A stretch of 21,329 nucleotides of DNA from an uncultured Treponema sp. (GCA_937901865.1 CALDID010000234.1:1-21329); one strand, 5' to 3'. Positions 12,992 through 21,275 are shown, counted from the first letter of the stretch. Numbers and translations: made by a program. The notes: generated by a model from the letters alone, not told the origin.

Positions 12992-15883
12992 ATGATTAAG
13001 AAAATGCTGAAATGCTCTTGGCTTGTAATCATCTTGAGCCTTGTTATCACTGCATTTTTCGGCTGGCAGCTTCGCACTATTTCTATTGAAAACACGGTGC
13101 GTATGTATATGCCACAAAGCTCTGAATCTTATCAGCGTATGCTAAAGGCTGAAGAAGATTTTGGAAGTATGATGGTTTTGGGTATTTCTCTTGAAACGTC
13201 TGGAGATACTATTGTAACTCCTGAATATATTGGCATTGTGCAAGAGATTACTGAGAAAATCGGTAGCGTTCCGTATGTTGAAAACATCGATTCTATTGCA
13301 AATATTGACTTTATAGAAGGCGTTAATGGCGGATTGTCTGCTGCAAGCCTTATCGGCGGTGACAATTATGCTGGTAGCAGTGAAGATATGGCACTCATCA
13401 AGCAGCGTCTTGTTGATTGGCAGGAAATGTATAATAGAGTTATCATCACCGACGACGGCAAAACAACGCAGATGATGATTACTCTAGAGCCAAAAGACGA
13501 AAACGGCAATATGCTTAATTCAAAAAGACAAATGTCTTCTCTCCACGAGATTCAAAAAATCTGTGAAGAGGCTGTAAAAGGCTCTGACCTTGAAGTGCGC
13601 TATTTTGGCGACCCTGTTTTGAGTGATGACGGATATAACTTTATGATTAGCGATTTGCTTATCTTAATTCCGTTTGTAGCTCTCGTTGTATTGCTTTCTC
13701 TTTATTTCTCATTCCACACATTCAGCGGAACAATCTTGCCTTTGATTACAGTTTTGATGGCGACTATTTGGTCTGTGGGCATTATGTGTATGCTTCACAT
13801 CACGTTCACTATCATCGGAAGCGTTATCCCTGTTTGTCTTGTGGCTTGTGGCAGTGCGTACGGTATCCACGTTTTGACTCACTACTACATTGCTCTTGAT
13901 AAGTTCTCTGGCGAGCTTACAAAAGAAAAACATGCAGATATTATTGTAGAAGGCTTAAAAGATGTGTGGGTTGCAGTTGTTTTGGCAGGCATTACCACGG
14001 TTGCAGGCTTCATTTCTAATGTTACAAGCCCGATTATGCCTCTAAAGTCATTCTCTGTATTTGCGGCGGCAGGTGTTGTGTTTTCCCTCCTTTTGTCTAT
14101 GACGCTTATTCCGTGTTTGCTCTATGTAACACCGATTAGCGCAGTTGGAAAGCACAGAAACAACAAGAATCGCCTTTCTACAAGAATTAAGCTCAGAATC
14201 GAAAAGCAGTTAAAGCGACAGGGCGGAAAGAGTTCAGAAGAGGCAACTTCTTCAACGCTGTATTCTATTTATCACTTCTTCTCTGGCACAAAGCCTCGTC
14301 TTATCGTGTCAACAGCAGTTGTTCTTGTAGCGGCTATCGTAGGATTTAAGATGCTCATCGTAGATACGGCATTGGTAAACTACTTCCCTCCAGATTCTAA
14401 GTTCCGCCAAGATATTTCTTATGTTGATGAACATCTTGCAGGTTCAAACACGCTCTATTTTGTTGTAAGCGGCGAAGAGTTGACAGAAGAAGAGCTTGCG
14501 GCGAAAAAAGAGCTAGAAGAGGCAGCTGCGAGTGCAGAAATCAATGAAGTAGCTTCTGAAGACGGATTTGACTTTAGCTTCTCTGACATGAGCTTTGATA
14601 GTGAAGAAGGCAGCGAAAGCTCTGGTGCAGATGACTTTAGTTTTGATGATATGAGCTTTGATTCTTCTGCAGAAGGTGAAGATTTCGACTTTGATTTTGC
14701 TAGCGATACAGAGTTTTCAACTGAAAGCGAAACAGAAGAAGTTGTTGAGCAGAAACAGTATCACATGCTGACGAATCCTGAAATCTTGGTCGTTGTGGAC
14801 GGAATGCAAGAGTATTTGCTTTCTCGACATTCAGGAATTGGAAAGATTGTTTCATTCACGACTTTTATCAAGCGTATGAATCAGGTTATGAATGCGCCGA
14901 ATGGTGATGATTTCTCAGAGCCGTTGACAACGCAGATTGTTCTTGAAAAGCTCCATAGTGCATACACTGCTGCTGGCGGAAAGAAAGCAACTGTAGAGCA
15001 GATTGTAACAGAGCTTGAAAAGCAGTTGAACTTTGGTGGTATTGATTACTACGAAATTCCATACGATGTTTCAAAGTATCCTGTTGCAAGCCGTGAAGAG
15101 TTGGGCGATTTGGTTTCTCAGTATTTGCTTCTTCTTTCTAGCGAACAGATTAAGAGATTTGCAAACAATATGACATTGCCGACTTCTATTCGCACACAGG
15201 TACAGCTTCGCACTCACTCAACTGACGACACTGCGGCGATTATTGCTGATGCACAGGCGTATGCTGAAAAGTATTTCCCGAAAGGATACAAACTTGAAGC
15301 AACTGGTAATGGCGAAATGGAATATATGATGACAAAGATGGTTGTAGACAGCCAGACAACAAGTATCATTCTTTCTCTTGTTATGGTTTTTGTTATCATC
15401 TCTCTGTCATTCAAATCCCCATGGGCAGGTATTATCGGAGCAATTCCGCTCGGACTCACTATCTTGCTCAACTTTATGACAATGGGCTTTGCAGGAATTG
15501 CTCTTGACCTTTGTACAAGTATCATCGCTTCTGTTGCTATTGGTGTTGGTATCGACTACACAATTCACTTTATGGAAACATACCGTGCAGAAAGAGCGTT
15601 GACAGATGACCTTGAGGAAGTTACAAAGAAAACGTTTAAGACAAGCGGAAAGGGTATTGTAACAAATGCTATTGCTGTTGGATTGGGCTTCTGTGTGCTT
15701 TTGTTCTCAAAGTTCATTATTTTGCGCTACATTGGAGCATTGGTTGCGGTTGTTATGTTCACAAGCTCTGCTCTTTCAATGACGGTTATTCCAGGACTTC
15801 TTAACGCCTTTGACCCGAAATTTATGTGGTCTAAAGAGCAGAAAGAAGCATACAAGGCAAAACTCGCTGAAAAGAGCGAATAA
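12992..15883 (+). CDS. MMPL/RND-superfamily lipid transporter with an acidic periplasmic insertion
   Basis: A 963-aa inner-membrane protein with the two-lobed RND plan. TM1 is at residues 8-25, followed by a periplasmic domain to about 218. A first bundle covers about 219-380 (ILIPFVALVVLLSLYFS, GSVIPVCLVACGSAYGIHVL), and a short cytoplasmic link is rich in Lys/Arg (385-412). TM7 is at 437-455, a second periplasmic domain to about 787, and the last bundle at 788-940. The second bundle has the proton-relay motif GVGIDYTIHF (851-860); the equivalent site in the first, CGSAYGIHVL, lacks Asp. An acidic Ser/Asp/Phe-rich insertion lies at about 494-588. The ATG follows AAGGAG by 6-7 bases. The next gene encodes a LolA-like partner, which points to movement of lipids or lipoproteins towards the outer membrane. 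Confidence 0.9.
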   Translation: MIKKMLKCSWLVIILSLVITAFFGWQLRTISIENTVRMYMPQSSESYQRMLKAEEDFGSMMVLGISLETSGDTIVTPEYIGIVQEITEKIGSVPYVENIDSIANIDFIEGVNGGLSAASLIGGDNYAGSSEDMALIKQRLVDWQEMYNRVIITDDGKTTQMMITLEPKDENGNMLNSKRQMSSLHEIQKICEEAVKGSDLEVRYFGDPVLSDDGYNFMISDLLILIPFVALVVLLSLYFSFHTFSGTILPLITVLMATIWSVGIMCMLHITFTIIGSVIPVCLVACGSAYGIHVLTHYYIALDKFSGELTKEKHADIIVEGLKDVWVAVVLAGITTVAGFISNVTSPIMPLKSFSVFAAAGVVFSLLLSMTLIPCLLYVTPISAVGKHRNNKNRLSTRIKLRIEKQLKRQGGKSSEEATSSTLYSIYHFFSGTKPRLIVSTAVVLVAAIVGFKMLIVDTALVNYFPPDSKFRQDISYVDEHLAGSNTLYFVVSGEELTEEELAAKKELEEAAASAEINEVASEDGFDFSFSDMSFDSEEGSESSGADDFSFDDMSFDSSAEGEDFDFDFASDTEFSTESETEEVVEQKQYHMLTNPEILVVVDGMQEYLLSRHSGIGKIVSFTTFIKRMNQVMNAPNGDDFSEPLTTQIVLEKLHSAYTAAGGKKATVEQIVTELEKQLNFGGIDYYEIPYDVSKYPVASREELGDLVSQYLLLLSSEQIKRFANNMTLPTSIRTQVQLRTHSTDDTAAIIADAQAYAEKYFPKGYKLEATGNGEMEYMMTKMVVDSQTTSIILSLVMVFVIISLSFKSPWAGIIGAIPLGLTILLNFMTMGFAGIALDLCTSIIASVAIGVGIDYTIHFMETYRAERALTDDLEEVTKKTFKTSGKGIVTNAIAVGLGFCVLLFSKFIILRYIGALVAVVMFTSSALSMTVIPGLLNAFDPKFMWSKEQKEAYKAKLAEKSE

Positions 15884-15906
15884 AATATATGGGAGGAAAG
15901 ACCTTT

Positions 15907-16701
15907 ATGAAAACTTTAAAGACATTGCTTGCTGCTACTGCGGCATTTGCACTCGGCATTTCTGCGTTCGCAATCGACGGCACAGAGATTATGACACACG
16001 TTTATGACAGACAGAAGCCTGACTTCACACAGGCAAAAGTACAGCTTATTCTTAAAGATAAGAGCGGCAAGACAGAAGAAGCTCGCGATGTGCGTGAATT
16101 CGGTCGCTGTGCAAACGGTCTTACAGATGTTATTATGATGTTCGATACGCCTGCAACTATTAAAGATACACGCTTTTTGGCAAAAGAGAACGAGGGCAAA
16201 GATGATGATAAGTGGATTTATCTTCCAAAGCTCAAGAACTATCGTCGTGTTGCTTCTTCAGAAGGTGGAAACTCATTCGTTGGAACAGAATTCTCTTATG
16301 ACGATATGAGCTCTCGCAAGGTTGAGGACGATACACACGAGCTTTTGAAAGAAAGCGAAGACAAGGGCAACTTCAAGGATTTGTATGTGGTAAAGTCAAC
16401 TCCTAAAGACCCGAAATCTAGCCAGTATTCATACCGCATTTCGTGGGTTACAAAAGATGCTTGGATTCCTACATACATCGAGATGTATGACAAGAAAGGC
16501 AAGTTGCTCAAGGTGAACGAAATCAAGGCTATCAAGAAGATGCCAGGAACAAATAACCGCGTTTATAACATTCCGATGGAAAACGTTATGACAAATGTGC
16601 AGAACGGCCGCTCTTCTATTATCAAGATGGTTGGTATCGTTGTTGATAAGCCAATTCCTGCTCGTGCATTTACGCCAGATTTCCTTTTAACAGGAAAATA
16701 A
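15907..16701 (+). CDS. Periplasmic outer-membrane lipoprotein-sorting (LolA-like) protein
   Basis: The 264-aa precursor has a signal peptide (MKTLKTLLAATAAFALGISAFA, cut near residue 22). The mature part matches the 'outer membrane lipoprotein-sorting protein' family that is usually paired with MMPL/RND transporters: a half-open beta barrel with MMFDTPATIKDTRFL, then KWIYLPKLKNYRRVASS and the conserved NSFVGTEFSYDDM. It probably carries a lipid or lipid-anchored cargo across the periplasm after the transporter releases it. I chose the ATG at 15907 because GGGAGG is 10-15 bases upstream. The in-frame ATG at 15889 would contain that site. It is 23 bases after the transporter stop, in one operon under the ArsR-controlled promoter. 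Confidence 0.9.
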   Translation: MKTLKTLLAATAAFALGISAFAIDGTEIMTHVYDRQKPDFTQAKVQLILKDKSGKTEEARDVREFGRCANGLTDVIMMFDTPATIKDTRFLAKENEGKDDDKWIYLPKLKNYRRVASSEGGNSFVGTEFSYDDMSSRKVEDDTHELLKESEDKGNFKDLYVVKSTPKDPKSSQYSYRISWVTKDAWIPTYIEMYDKKGKLLKVNEIKAIKKMPGTNNRVYNIPMENVMTNVQNGRSSIIKMVGIVVDKPIPARAFTPDFLLTGK

Positions 16702-16702
16702 C

Positions 16703-16798
16703 ACAGCCAGAGGCTGTTTTGTAAGAGTCACAGGCTAAAAACTGAAAAAATACCCTGCACCTATTATATGATAGATATATAAGATGCGGGGTATTTTT
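16703..16798 (+). terminator. Two consecutive terminator hairpins after the transporter operon
   Basis: ACAGCC-aga-GGCTGT (16703-16717) followed by TTT makes a small first hairpin. A larger one pairs 16746-16759 (AAAAATACCCTGCA) with 16785-16798 (TGCGGGGTATTTTT), 14 bp with one G-U pair and a 25-base AT-rich loop. The second ends in a T-run and starts with an A-run. Confidence 0.8.
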
Positions 16799-16905
16799 AT
16801 TGACAATTTTGTTACTATAAATTGCTTAATACATCTTTATCAAATTGTGCTATTGGTATATAGTGAGTGGGAACGAAAAAATCTTTGTAAAGGAGATTCT
16901 ATTTT

Positions 16906-18264
16906 ATGGACGAGAAACTTATTGGAGAATACAAGTCTTTTCTTGATAACGGAAAGACAGAAAGAGAATGTGTTTCTCAGATTGTGAAAGAGGCTGAAAA
17001 GAACGGCTTTGTTGACTTGAACAAGATAGACAGCGTAAAGGCTGGCGACAAAGTGTATATCACACAGATGAACAAAGCGATTGCGCTTTTCACGGTAGGT
17101 TATGACCCATTAGAAAAGGGCATGAATATTTTGGGCGCACATATTGACAGTCCTCGCCTCGATGTAAAGCAGATTCCTGTTTTGGAGAGAGATTTTATCT
17201 GCTATTTCAATACACACTACTATGGCGGAATTAAGAAATATCAGTGGGTAACGTTGCCTCTTGCTATTCATGGCGTTGTGTGCAAGACTGACGGTACAAC
17301 AGTGAATATCAACATCGGCGAAAAAGCTGATGACCCTGTTTTCTGTATTTCTGATATTTTACCTCATCTTGCACAAAAGCAGATGAAAGAAAGTGCTTCA
17401 GAGTTCATCTCTGGCGAAAGCCTTGATTTGATTGTCGGCTCTATTGTTCCTCCAAAGAAAGACAAGAAAGAGGAAGAGAAAAAAGACGACAAGAAAGATG
17501 AAAAAAAGAACTCTTGCAAAAAGGCAATTTTAAAGCTTTTGAAAACTCAGTATGGTATTGAAGAAAATGACTTTATGTCTGCTGAGCTTGAGATTGTGCC
17601 TGCTGGTGTGGCGCGCGATTTAGGGCTTGACCGCTCTTTAATCTTGGGCTATGGACAAGACGACCGCTCATGTGCATATACTTCATTTAGAGCATTGCTT
17701 GATAGCGAAGTAAAGACAAGAACGGCTTGCTGTCTTTGCGTTGACAAAGAGGAAATTGGCAGCGTTGGTGCAACAGGTATGGAATCACATTTCTTTGAAA
17801 ATGCTGTTGCAGAACTGGTTGCTCGAATGGGGCAATATTCAGACCTCACGCTTCGCCGTTCTCTTGCAAACTCAACAATGCTTTCAAGCGATGTTAACGC
17901 AGCATTTGATCCACAGAATCCTGATTTGTATGATAGAGATAATGCTTCGTTCTTGGGAAGCGGAATCGTATTCAATAAATTCACAGGAAGCAGAGGAAAG
18001 TATAGCGCAAACGACGCTAACCCTGAATATATTGCAAAAGTTCGCGCAGTAATGGAAAAGAATAATATTCCGTATCAGATGAGCGAGCTTGGCAAAGTTG
18101 ACCAAGGCGGCGGCGGAACTATTGCATATCTTGCGGCAAAATACGGAATGAACGTTATTGACGCAGGTGTTCCTGTTCTTTCTATGCACGCTCCGTGGGA
18201 AATCACTGCAAAAGAAGACATTTGGCAAGCATATTGCGCATATAAGGCATTCTTGCAGCTTTAA
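16906..18264 (+). CDS. M18-family metallo-aminopeptidase (aspartyl aminopeptidase-like)
   Basis: The 452-aa cytoplasmic enzyme removes N-terminal residues from peptides, with acidic residues typical for the family. Expected two-zinc site residues are all visible: His79 (GAHIDSPR), Asp252 (GYGQDDRS), the Glu pair 282-283 (DKEEIGSVG), Asp329 (SSDVNAAFDP) and His428 (SMHAPWEIT). Length fits the family. An unusual Lys/Glu/Asp-rich, probably disordered stretch lies at residues 183-206. No signal peptide is present. The ATG follows AAAGGAGA by 9 bases. A candidate -10 TATAGT lies at 16859-16864 with only a weak -35; TTGACA at 16800-16805 has no matching -10. It stands alone between two terminators. 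Confidence 0.92.
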   Translation: MDEKLIGEYKSFLDNGKTERECVSQIVKEAEKNGFVDLNKIDSVKAGDKVYITQMNKAIALFTVGYDPLEKGMNILGAHIDSPRLDVKQIPVLERDFICYFNTHYYGGIKKYQWVTLPLAIHGVVCKTDGTTVNINIGEKADDPVFCISDILPHLAQKQMKESASEFISGESLDLIVGSIVPPKKDKKEEEKKDDKKDEKKNSCKKAILKLLKTQYGIEENDFMSAELEIVPAGVARDLGLDRSLILGYGQDDRSCAYTSFRALLDSEVKTRTACCLCVDKEEIGSVGATGMESHFFENAVAELVARMGQYSDLTLRRSLANSTMLSSDVNAAFDPQNPDLYDRDNASFLGSGIVFNKFTGSRGKYSANDANPEYIAKVRAVMEKNNIPYQMSELGKVDQGGGGTIAYLAAKYGMNVIDAGVPVLSMHAPWEITAKEDIWQAYCAYKAFLQL

Positions 18265-18281
18265 CCAAATCTTATAAATGC

Positions 18282-18329
18282 AAAAGCCACACACCTTTTT
18301 TCTTACAAAAGAAAATGTGTGGCTTTTTT
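18282..18329 (+). terminator. Rho-independent terminator of the aminopeptidase gene, possibly bidirectional
   Basis: AAAAGCCACACA (18282-18293) pairs with TGTGTGGCTTTT (18316-18327), a perfect 12-bp stem ending in TTTTTT. The inner loop can pair further (TTTTCTT with AAGAAAA). The convergent gene ends 25 bases beyond and may use the same structure from the other side, where only four T follow. Confidence 0.88.
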
Positions 18330-18353
18330 ATGGAGAAACAGGCTATGCCTGTG

Positions 18354-18704
18354 TTAGTTAAATGATACTGAATAGCCGTTCGCCATATTACCCGAAACAA
18401 GCCGTGTTACCGCTGCTGTGTATCGCTCATTTAAAATATCGAGCATTGCAGAATCGTTTTTTGTCCATTCAGAGCTTGCTTGTAGGCTTTGTGCTGTTGC
18501 ATTGAAGTTTTGTGATTTTTGTGCAAGAAGCGGAAAGTCCTGTTCAATAGCAGGGTTTAATTCTTCCACATACTCAATAAGCCGCTCATAAGCCTTTAAG
18601 TAGTCGTCAATAGATTTGTGTGGTTCTTGTGCTTTTGCAAGTGCAAAAATCGATGTACAAAAAACGACAAAGAGTAAAGCGATGACAAAAGATTTAGACT
18701 TCAT
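18354..18704 (-). CDS. Small secreted helical protein of unknown function
   Basis: I do not recognise this 116-aa protein. It has a clear signal peptide (KSFVIALLFVVFCTSIFALA, cut after AKA at about residue 25). The mature part of about 90 residues is predicted to be mostly helical: SIDDYLKAYERLIEYVEEL (31-49), then a second helix LLAQKSQNFNATAQSLQ and a third MLDILNERYTAAVTRLVSG. There are no cysteines in the mature part. GGAGAT lies 6-7 bases before the ATG, and a promoter lies at 18746-18774. It is probably periplasmic. It appears to be a one-gene unit that converges on the aminopeptidase gene. Confidence 0.72.
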   Translation of the reverse strand: MKSKSFVIALLFVVFCTSIFALAKAQEPHKSIDDYLKAYERLIEYVEELNPAIEQDFPLLAQKSQNFNATAQSLQASSEWTKNDSAMLDILNERYTAAVTRLVSGNMANGYSVSFN

Positions 18705-18745
18705 ATAATTATCTCCAATTTCTCAAAGTAGAATCAGATACATAT

Positions 18746-18774
18746 ATTATTCATAAAGAGATAATTTTAGTCAA
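18746..18774 (-). promoter_or_regulatory. Promoter of the small secreted protein gene
   Basis: On the minus strand TTGACT (18774-18769) and AATAAT (18751-18746) are 17 bases apart, giving a leader of about 35 bases. The -35 box lies just after the end of the nuclease-family gene at 18797, so the small gene has its own promoter. Confidence 0.6.
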
Positions 18775-18796
18775 TACTTCTAAAATCTCCAATGCG

Positions 18797-19705
18797 CTAT
18801 AATTTTATACTCGCTTTTAGAGGTAAATGGTCGCTGTAGCCTCCTTTCTTATATAAACTAAAGCCTTTGGGGAATCCGTTTTCGTCGATGAGTTCCTCTT
18901 CTCTAATAACGCAAAACGTTTCGAGCAAAACTGAGAAAGTGTAAAAAATATTGTCTATTCTTTCCCATTCTCCTCTATAGACATAGCTGCCACTGTTTAT
19001 TGAGGAAGTATCCCACACAGATTGTATCAAAGTTGTATCAGCTTTAGAAAATGCTCGCAATGCCTTTTTTCCGTCTATGCTCACAAACTCTCTATTATCC
19101 ATATTGAAATCGCCTAAAGCTACAACAGGATTAGTTTCTCTTCTTATAAAAAACGAAAGAGTCTTTTCCTGTAAAGCCCTTATATTTTCTCCGTTTCCTC
19201 TTTTGCTTTTCCAATGGTTTGCAAAAATAGTCAGCTCTCTCTCTTTGTCTTTCACTTTAAAAGAAATGATAGGGCGTGTGGTAGCGGCATTTTTATCTTT
19301 GAGATAGACAGAGTGAAGCCGTACGTCATATATTTCTTTTCGTGAAAAAACACCAATTCCAATGCTTGCGCCTTCTTCTTTTGCGAATGTGGCATATTTA
19401 TATACTCGTTTCAAATCGAAAAAGTTTGGTGTTTGATTATATAAATCGATAAGGCAGTTTTCGCCCTCTATCTCTTCAAGAATAATCACATCTGCGTCAA
19501 TCATTGCAATTATGTTTGCAGTTCGCTTGCACCTATCTAAATATTGCGTATCATTCCATTTTGCCCCATTTTCTATAAACTGTTCATATTCAGTGCCTTC
19601 TGTTGTCGAGTCAAAAAACGTTTGTACGTTCCATGTTGCTAACGTTAATCCGTGTACTGATGAAATGAATAGCATAAAAAGTGCAAAATAAAATAACCGT
19701 TTCAT
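18797..19705 (-). CDS. Secreted endonuclease/exonuclease/phosphatase (EEP, DNase I-like) family protein
   Basis: A 302-aa precursor with a signal peptide (KRLFYFALFMLFISSVHG, residues 2-19). The EEP-fold motifs are all present in order: WNVQTF (25-30, Asn26), ILEEIEG (75-81, metal Glu), FANHWKSKR (161-169), ALGDFN (196-201, Asp199 and Asn201), ERIDNIFY (248-255, Asp251) and GGYSDHLP (288-295, Asp292-His293). The family includes nucleases and phospholipid or inositol phosphatases, and the substrate cannot be told from motifs alone. The GNHWKSKR-type motif favours a nuclease over a sphingomyelinase. It follows the MATE reading frame by 26 bases with only a weak ribosome binding site, so it may depend on upstream transcription. 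A role in scavenging external DNA is possible. Confidence 0.85.
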   Translation of the reverse strand: MKRLFYFALFMLFISSVHGLTLATWNVQTFFDSTTEGTEYEQFIENGAKWNDTQYLDRCKRTANIIAMIDADVIILEEIEGENCLIDLYNQTPNFFDLKRVYKYATFAKEEGASIGIGVFSRKEIYDVRLHSVYLKDKNAATTRPIISFKVKDKERELTIFANHWKSKRGNGENIRALQEKTLSFFIRRETNPVVALGDFNMDNREFVSIDGKKALRAFSKADTTLIQSVWDTSSINSGSYVYRGEWERIDNIFYTFSVLLETFCVIREEELIDENGFPKGFSLYKKGGYSDHLPLKASIKL

Positions 19706-19731
19706 AGTTTTATTTTCGGCGATAGTCTCTT

Positions 19732-21063
19732 TTAGAAGTATGAGTACTTCTTTCTACATGCTATAATGCTTAGGGCAACAATGATAAAAGCGCATACTTC
19801 TGCAACTATTTCTGCAATCCAAATGCCATTTATTCCCCATAGTAACGGTAATACCAAAACGGCAGCACATTGGAAGACAAGTGTTCTCAAAAAAGAGATG
19901 AGTGCAGAAACAAAGCCGTTGTTTAATGCTGTGAAAAAAGAGGAAGCTGAAAGATTTGCGCCCATAAAAAGATACGCAGGAGAATAAATGATAAAAGCTG
20001 TTTGTATCATAGCAAAAAGCTCCTTGTCATAGCCTCCGAAAAGCATTGCAAGCGGAAAAGAAAGGGATTCTGATAAAATAAAGAGCAGAATACTTGAAAT
20101 GGTTATGATGATAGCATCTTTAGAAAATAGGTTTTTAAGCTCTTTACTATTTCCAGCCCCGTAGTGATAACTCACGATAGGAGAGCGTCCTATTCCATAG
20201 CCTAAGAATACAGCTGCAAAGATAAAACTGACATACATCAATGCGCCATAAGAAGCAACTCCGTTTTCTCCTGCAATGCGGATGAGTTGAAAGTTGTATA
20301 AAATGCTTACAACTGACATAGCAATATTGCCGACAAGCTCTGAAGAACCGTTTGCAACAGTTTTTAGGAGAGATGAAAAATCGAGTGTTGTTTTTCCGAG
20401 ACGTAAAGGAGTTTTGTTTGGCAGAATGAAATAGATAAGCGGAATACAACCTCCTACAAAAACGCTTGCAACGGTTGCATAAGCTGCGCCTGCGATGCCT
20501 AAGTGAAAGACTGCAATGAAAACATAATCAAGAATCATATTGGTAATTCCTGCTGCAATAGTGAGCTTTAAGCCCATAGCAGGCTTTTCTGCGACAACTA
20601 AAAAGCTCTGAAATATGTTTTGCAACATAAAAAATACTCCGCCACAAACTACAATTCGTGCATACAGTACCGCATTGTCTAAGAGTTCTCATGTAGCTCC
20701 TAAAAATGCTACTATCTTTTGCATAAAAATAATGGCGATTATGCTTAATGAGATACCGAGTATGATTGCAACGTACACTAAGAATGAAAAGACAGAACAT
20801 GCTTTTTCTTTATTGCCTTTGCCTAAAACCATTGCAACCAAAGCACTGCATCCTGTTCCTAGCATAAAGCCGCCAGAAACTAAAAGCATAATGACTGGCA
20901 TTACGAGATTTACCGCAGCAAAGGCTGCTTTTCCCACCAAGTTAGATACAAATATACCGTCAACAACACTATATATAGAAGTGAAAATCATCATTACAAC
21001 AGACGGAAATATAAAGCGAAGTAAACGCGTAAAAGTGAAATGGTCTGAAAGTTGAATTGTCAT
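19732..21063 (-). pseudogene. MATE-family multidrug/sodium antiporter gene interrupted by an in-frame TGA
   Basis: The frame from ATG 21063 encodes MTIQLSDHFTFTRLLRFIFP and the first four or so membrane segments of a MatE domain, then meets TGA at 20691-20689 after 124 codons. The same frame continues without another stop to 19732. Together 443 positions match a normal full-length MATE protein of two six-helix lobes. Around the stop the reading FLGAT-stop-ELLDNAVLYAR is typical MATE sequence, and family members usually have an ordinary residue there. Re-initiation at ATG 20628 is conceivable (GCGGAG 8 bases upstream) but would give an N-truncated transporter. A strong AAGGAG precedes the first ATG. 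A single base change such as GGA or CGA to TGA, or a sequencing error, explains it best. Confidence 0.85.
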
Positions 21064-21072
21064 ATATACTCC

Positions 21073-21147
21073 TTAGCTTGAAAAGTATAAAAAAACAAGC
21101 TGGACAAAGAACAGACATTTCAGTCTGTGCCTTATCCAGCTTGTCAT
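21073..21147 (-). other. Possible 24-codon leader ORF ahead of the MATE gene
   Basis: ATG at 21147 opens a frame of 24 codons (MTSWIRHRLKCLFFVQLVFL, then YFSS) that ends with TAA at 21075-21073, overlapping the AAGGAG ribosome binding site of the MATE gene. It runs through the whole hairpin at 21089-21144. The nearest GGAGG is 17 bases upstream of its ATG, too far for good initiation, so translation is doubtful. Confidence 0.25.
21089..21144 (-). terminator. Attenuator-like terminator hairpin in the MATE leader
   Basis: On the minus strand a two-part stem forms: ACAAGCTGGA (21144-21135 side) with TCCAGCTTGT (10 bp), an internal loop, then ACAGAC with GTCTGT (21128-21123 with 21116-21111). 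It is followed by seven T (21095-21089), as in a rho-independent terminator. It lies between the likely promoter and the MATE ATG at 21063, with no other minus-strand gene upstream in view, which suggests conditional termination. Confidence 0.7.
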
Positions 21148-21189
21148 TTCTTTTGAACGACTCGCCCTCCGAGCTTTTATGCTTTTAAG

Positions 21190-21216
21190 CCTATAGAAAT
21201 AAAAAATATTTGTCAA
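21190..21216 (-). promoter_or_regulatory. Candidate promoter for the MATE transcript
   Basis: On the minus strand TTGACA (21216-21211) is followed after 15 bases by TATAGG (21195-21190). The spacing is short, so this is tentative. Its -35 box lies 6 bases from the -35 box of the divergent tRNA promoter. Confidence 0.4.
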
Positions 21217-21222
21217 CACATA

Positions 21223-21251
21223 TTGACATTTTTTTTAACTTTGTATATAGT
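21223..21251 (+). promoter_or_regulatory. Promoter of tRNA-Val
   Basis: TTGACA (21223-21228), a 17-base spacer with an eight-T run, and TATAGT (21246-21251) form a near-consensus promoter. The start of transcription would be about 17-18 bases before the mature tRNA 5' end. Confidence 0.8.
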
Positions 21252-21275
21252 GTTACACATCTACCGCATATGAGT

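Noticed and set aside
17649..17984. 111-codon minus-strand frame inside the aminopeptidase gene
   Set aside because: It lies opposite a well-supported enzyme, has no family features, and is explained as a frame left open by codon usage.
20640..20691. Selenocysteine insertion at the in-frame TGA of the MATE gene
   Set aside because: The bases after the TGA form only a weak, interrupted hairpin (CAAT/ATTG with a GC pair), unlike a bacterial SECIS element. MATE transporters are not known as selenoproteins, and the position is not a redox site.
20615..21055. 146-codon plus-strand frame opposite the MATE gene
   Set aside because: Its peptide is Thr/Lys/Ile-rich without domains, and the opposite strand is clearly MATE sequence.
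21161..21180. Independent terminator on the plus strand (CTCG-ccctc-CGAG then CTTTT)
   Set aside because: The stem is only 4 bp and no plus-strand gene ends upstream of it.
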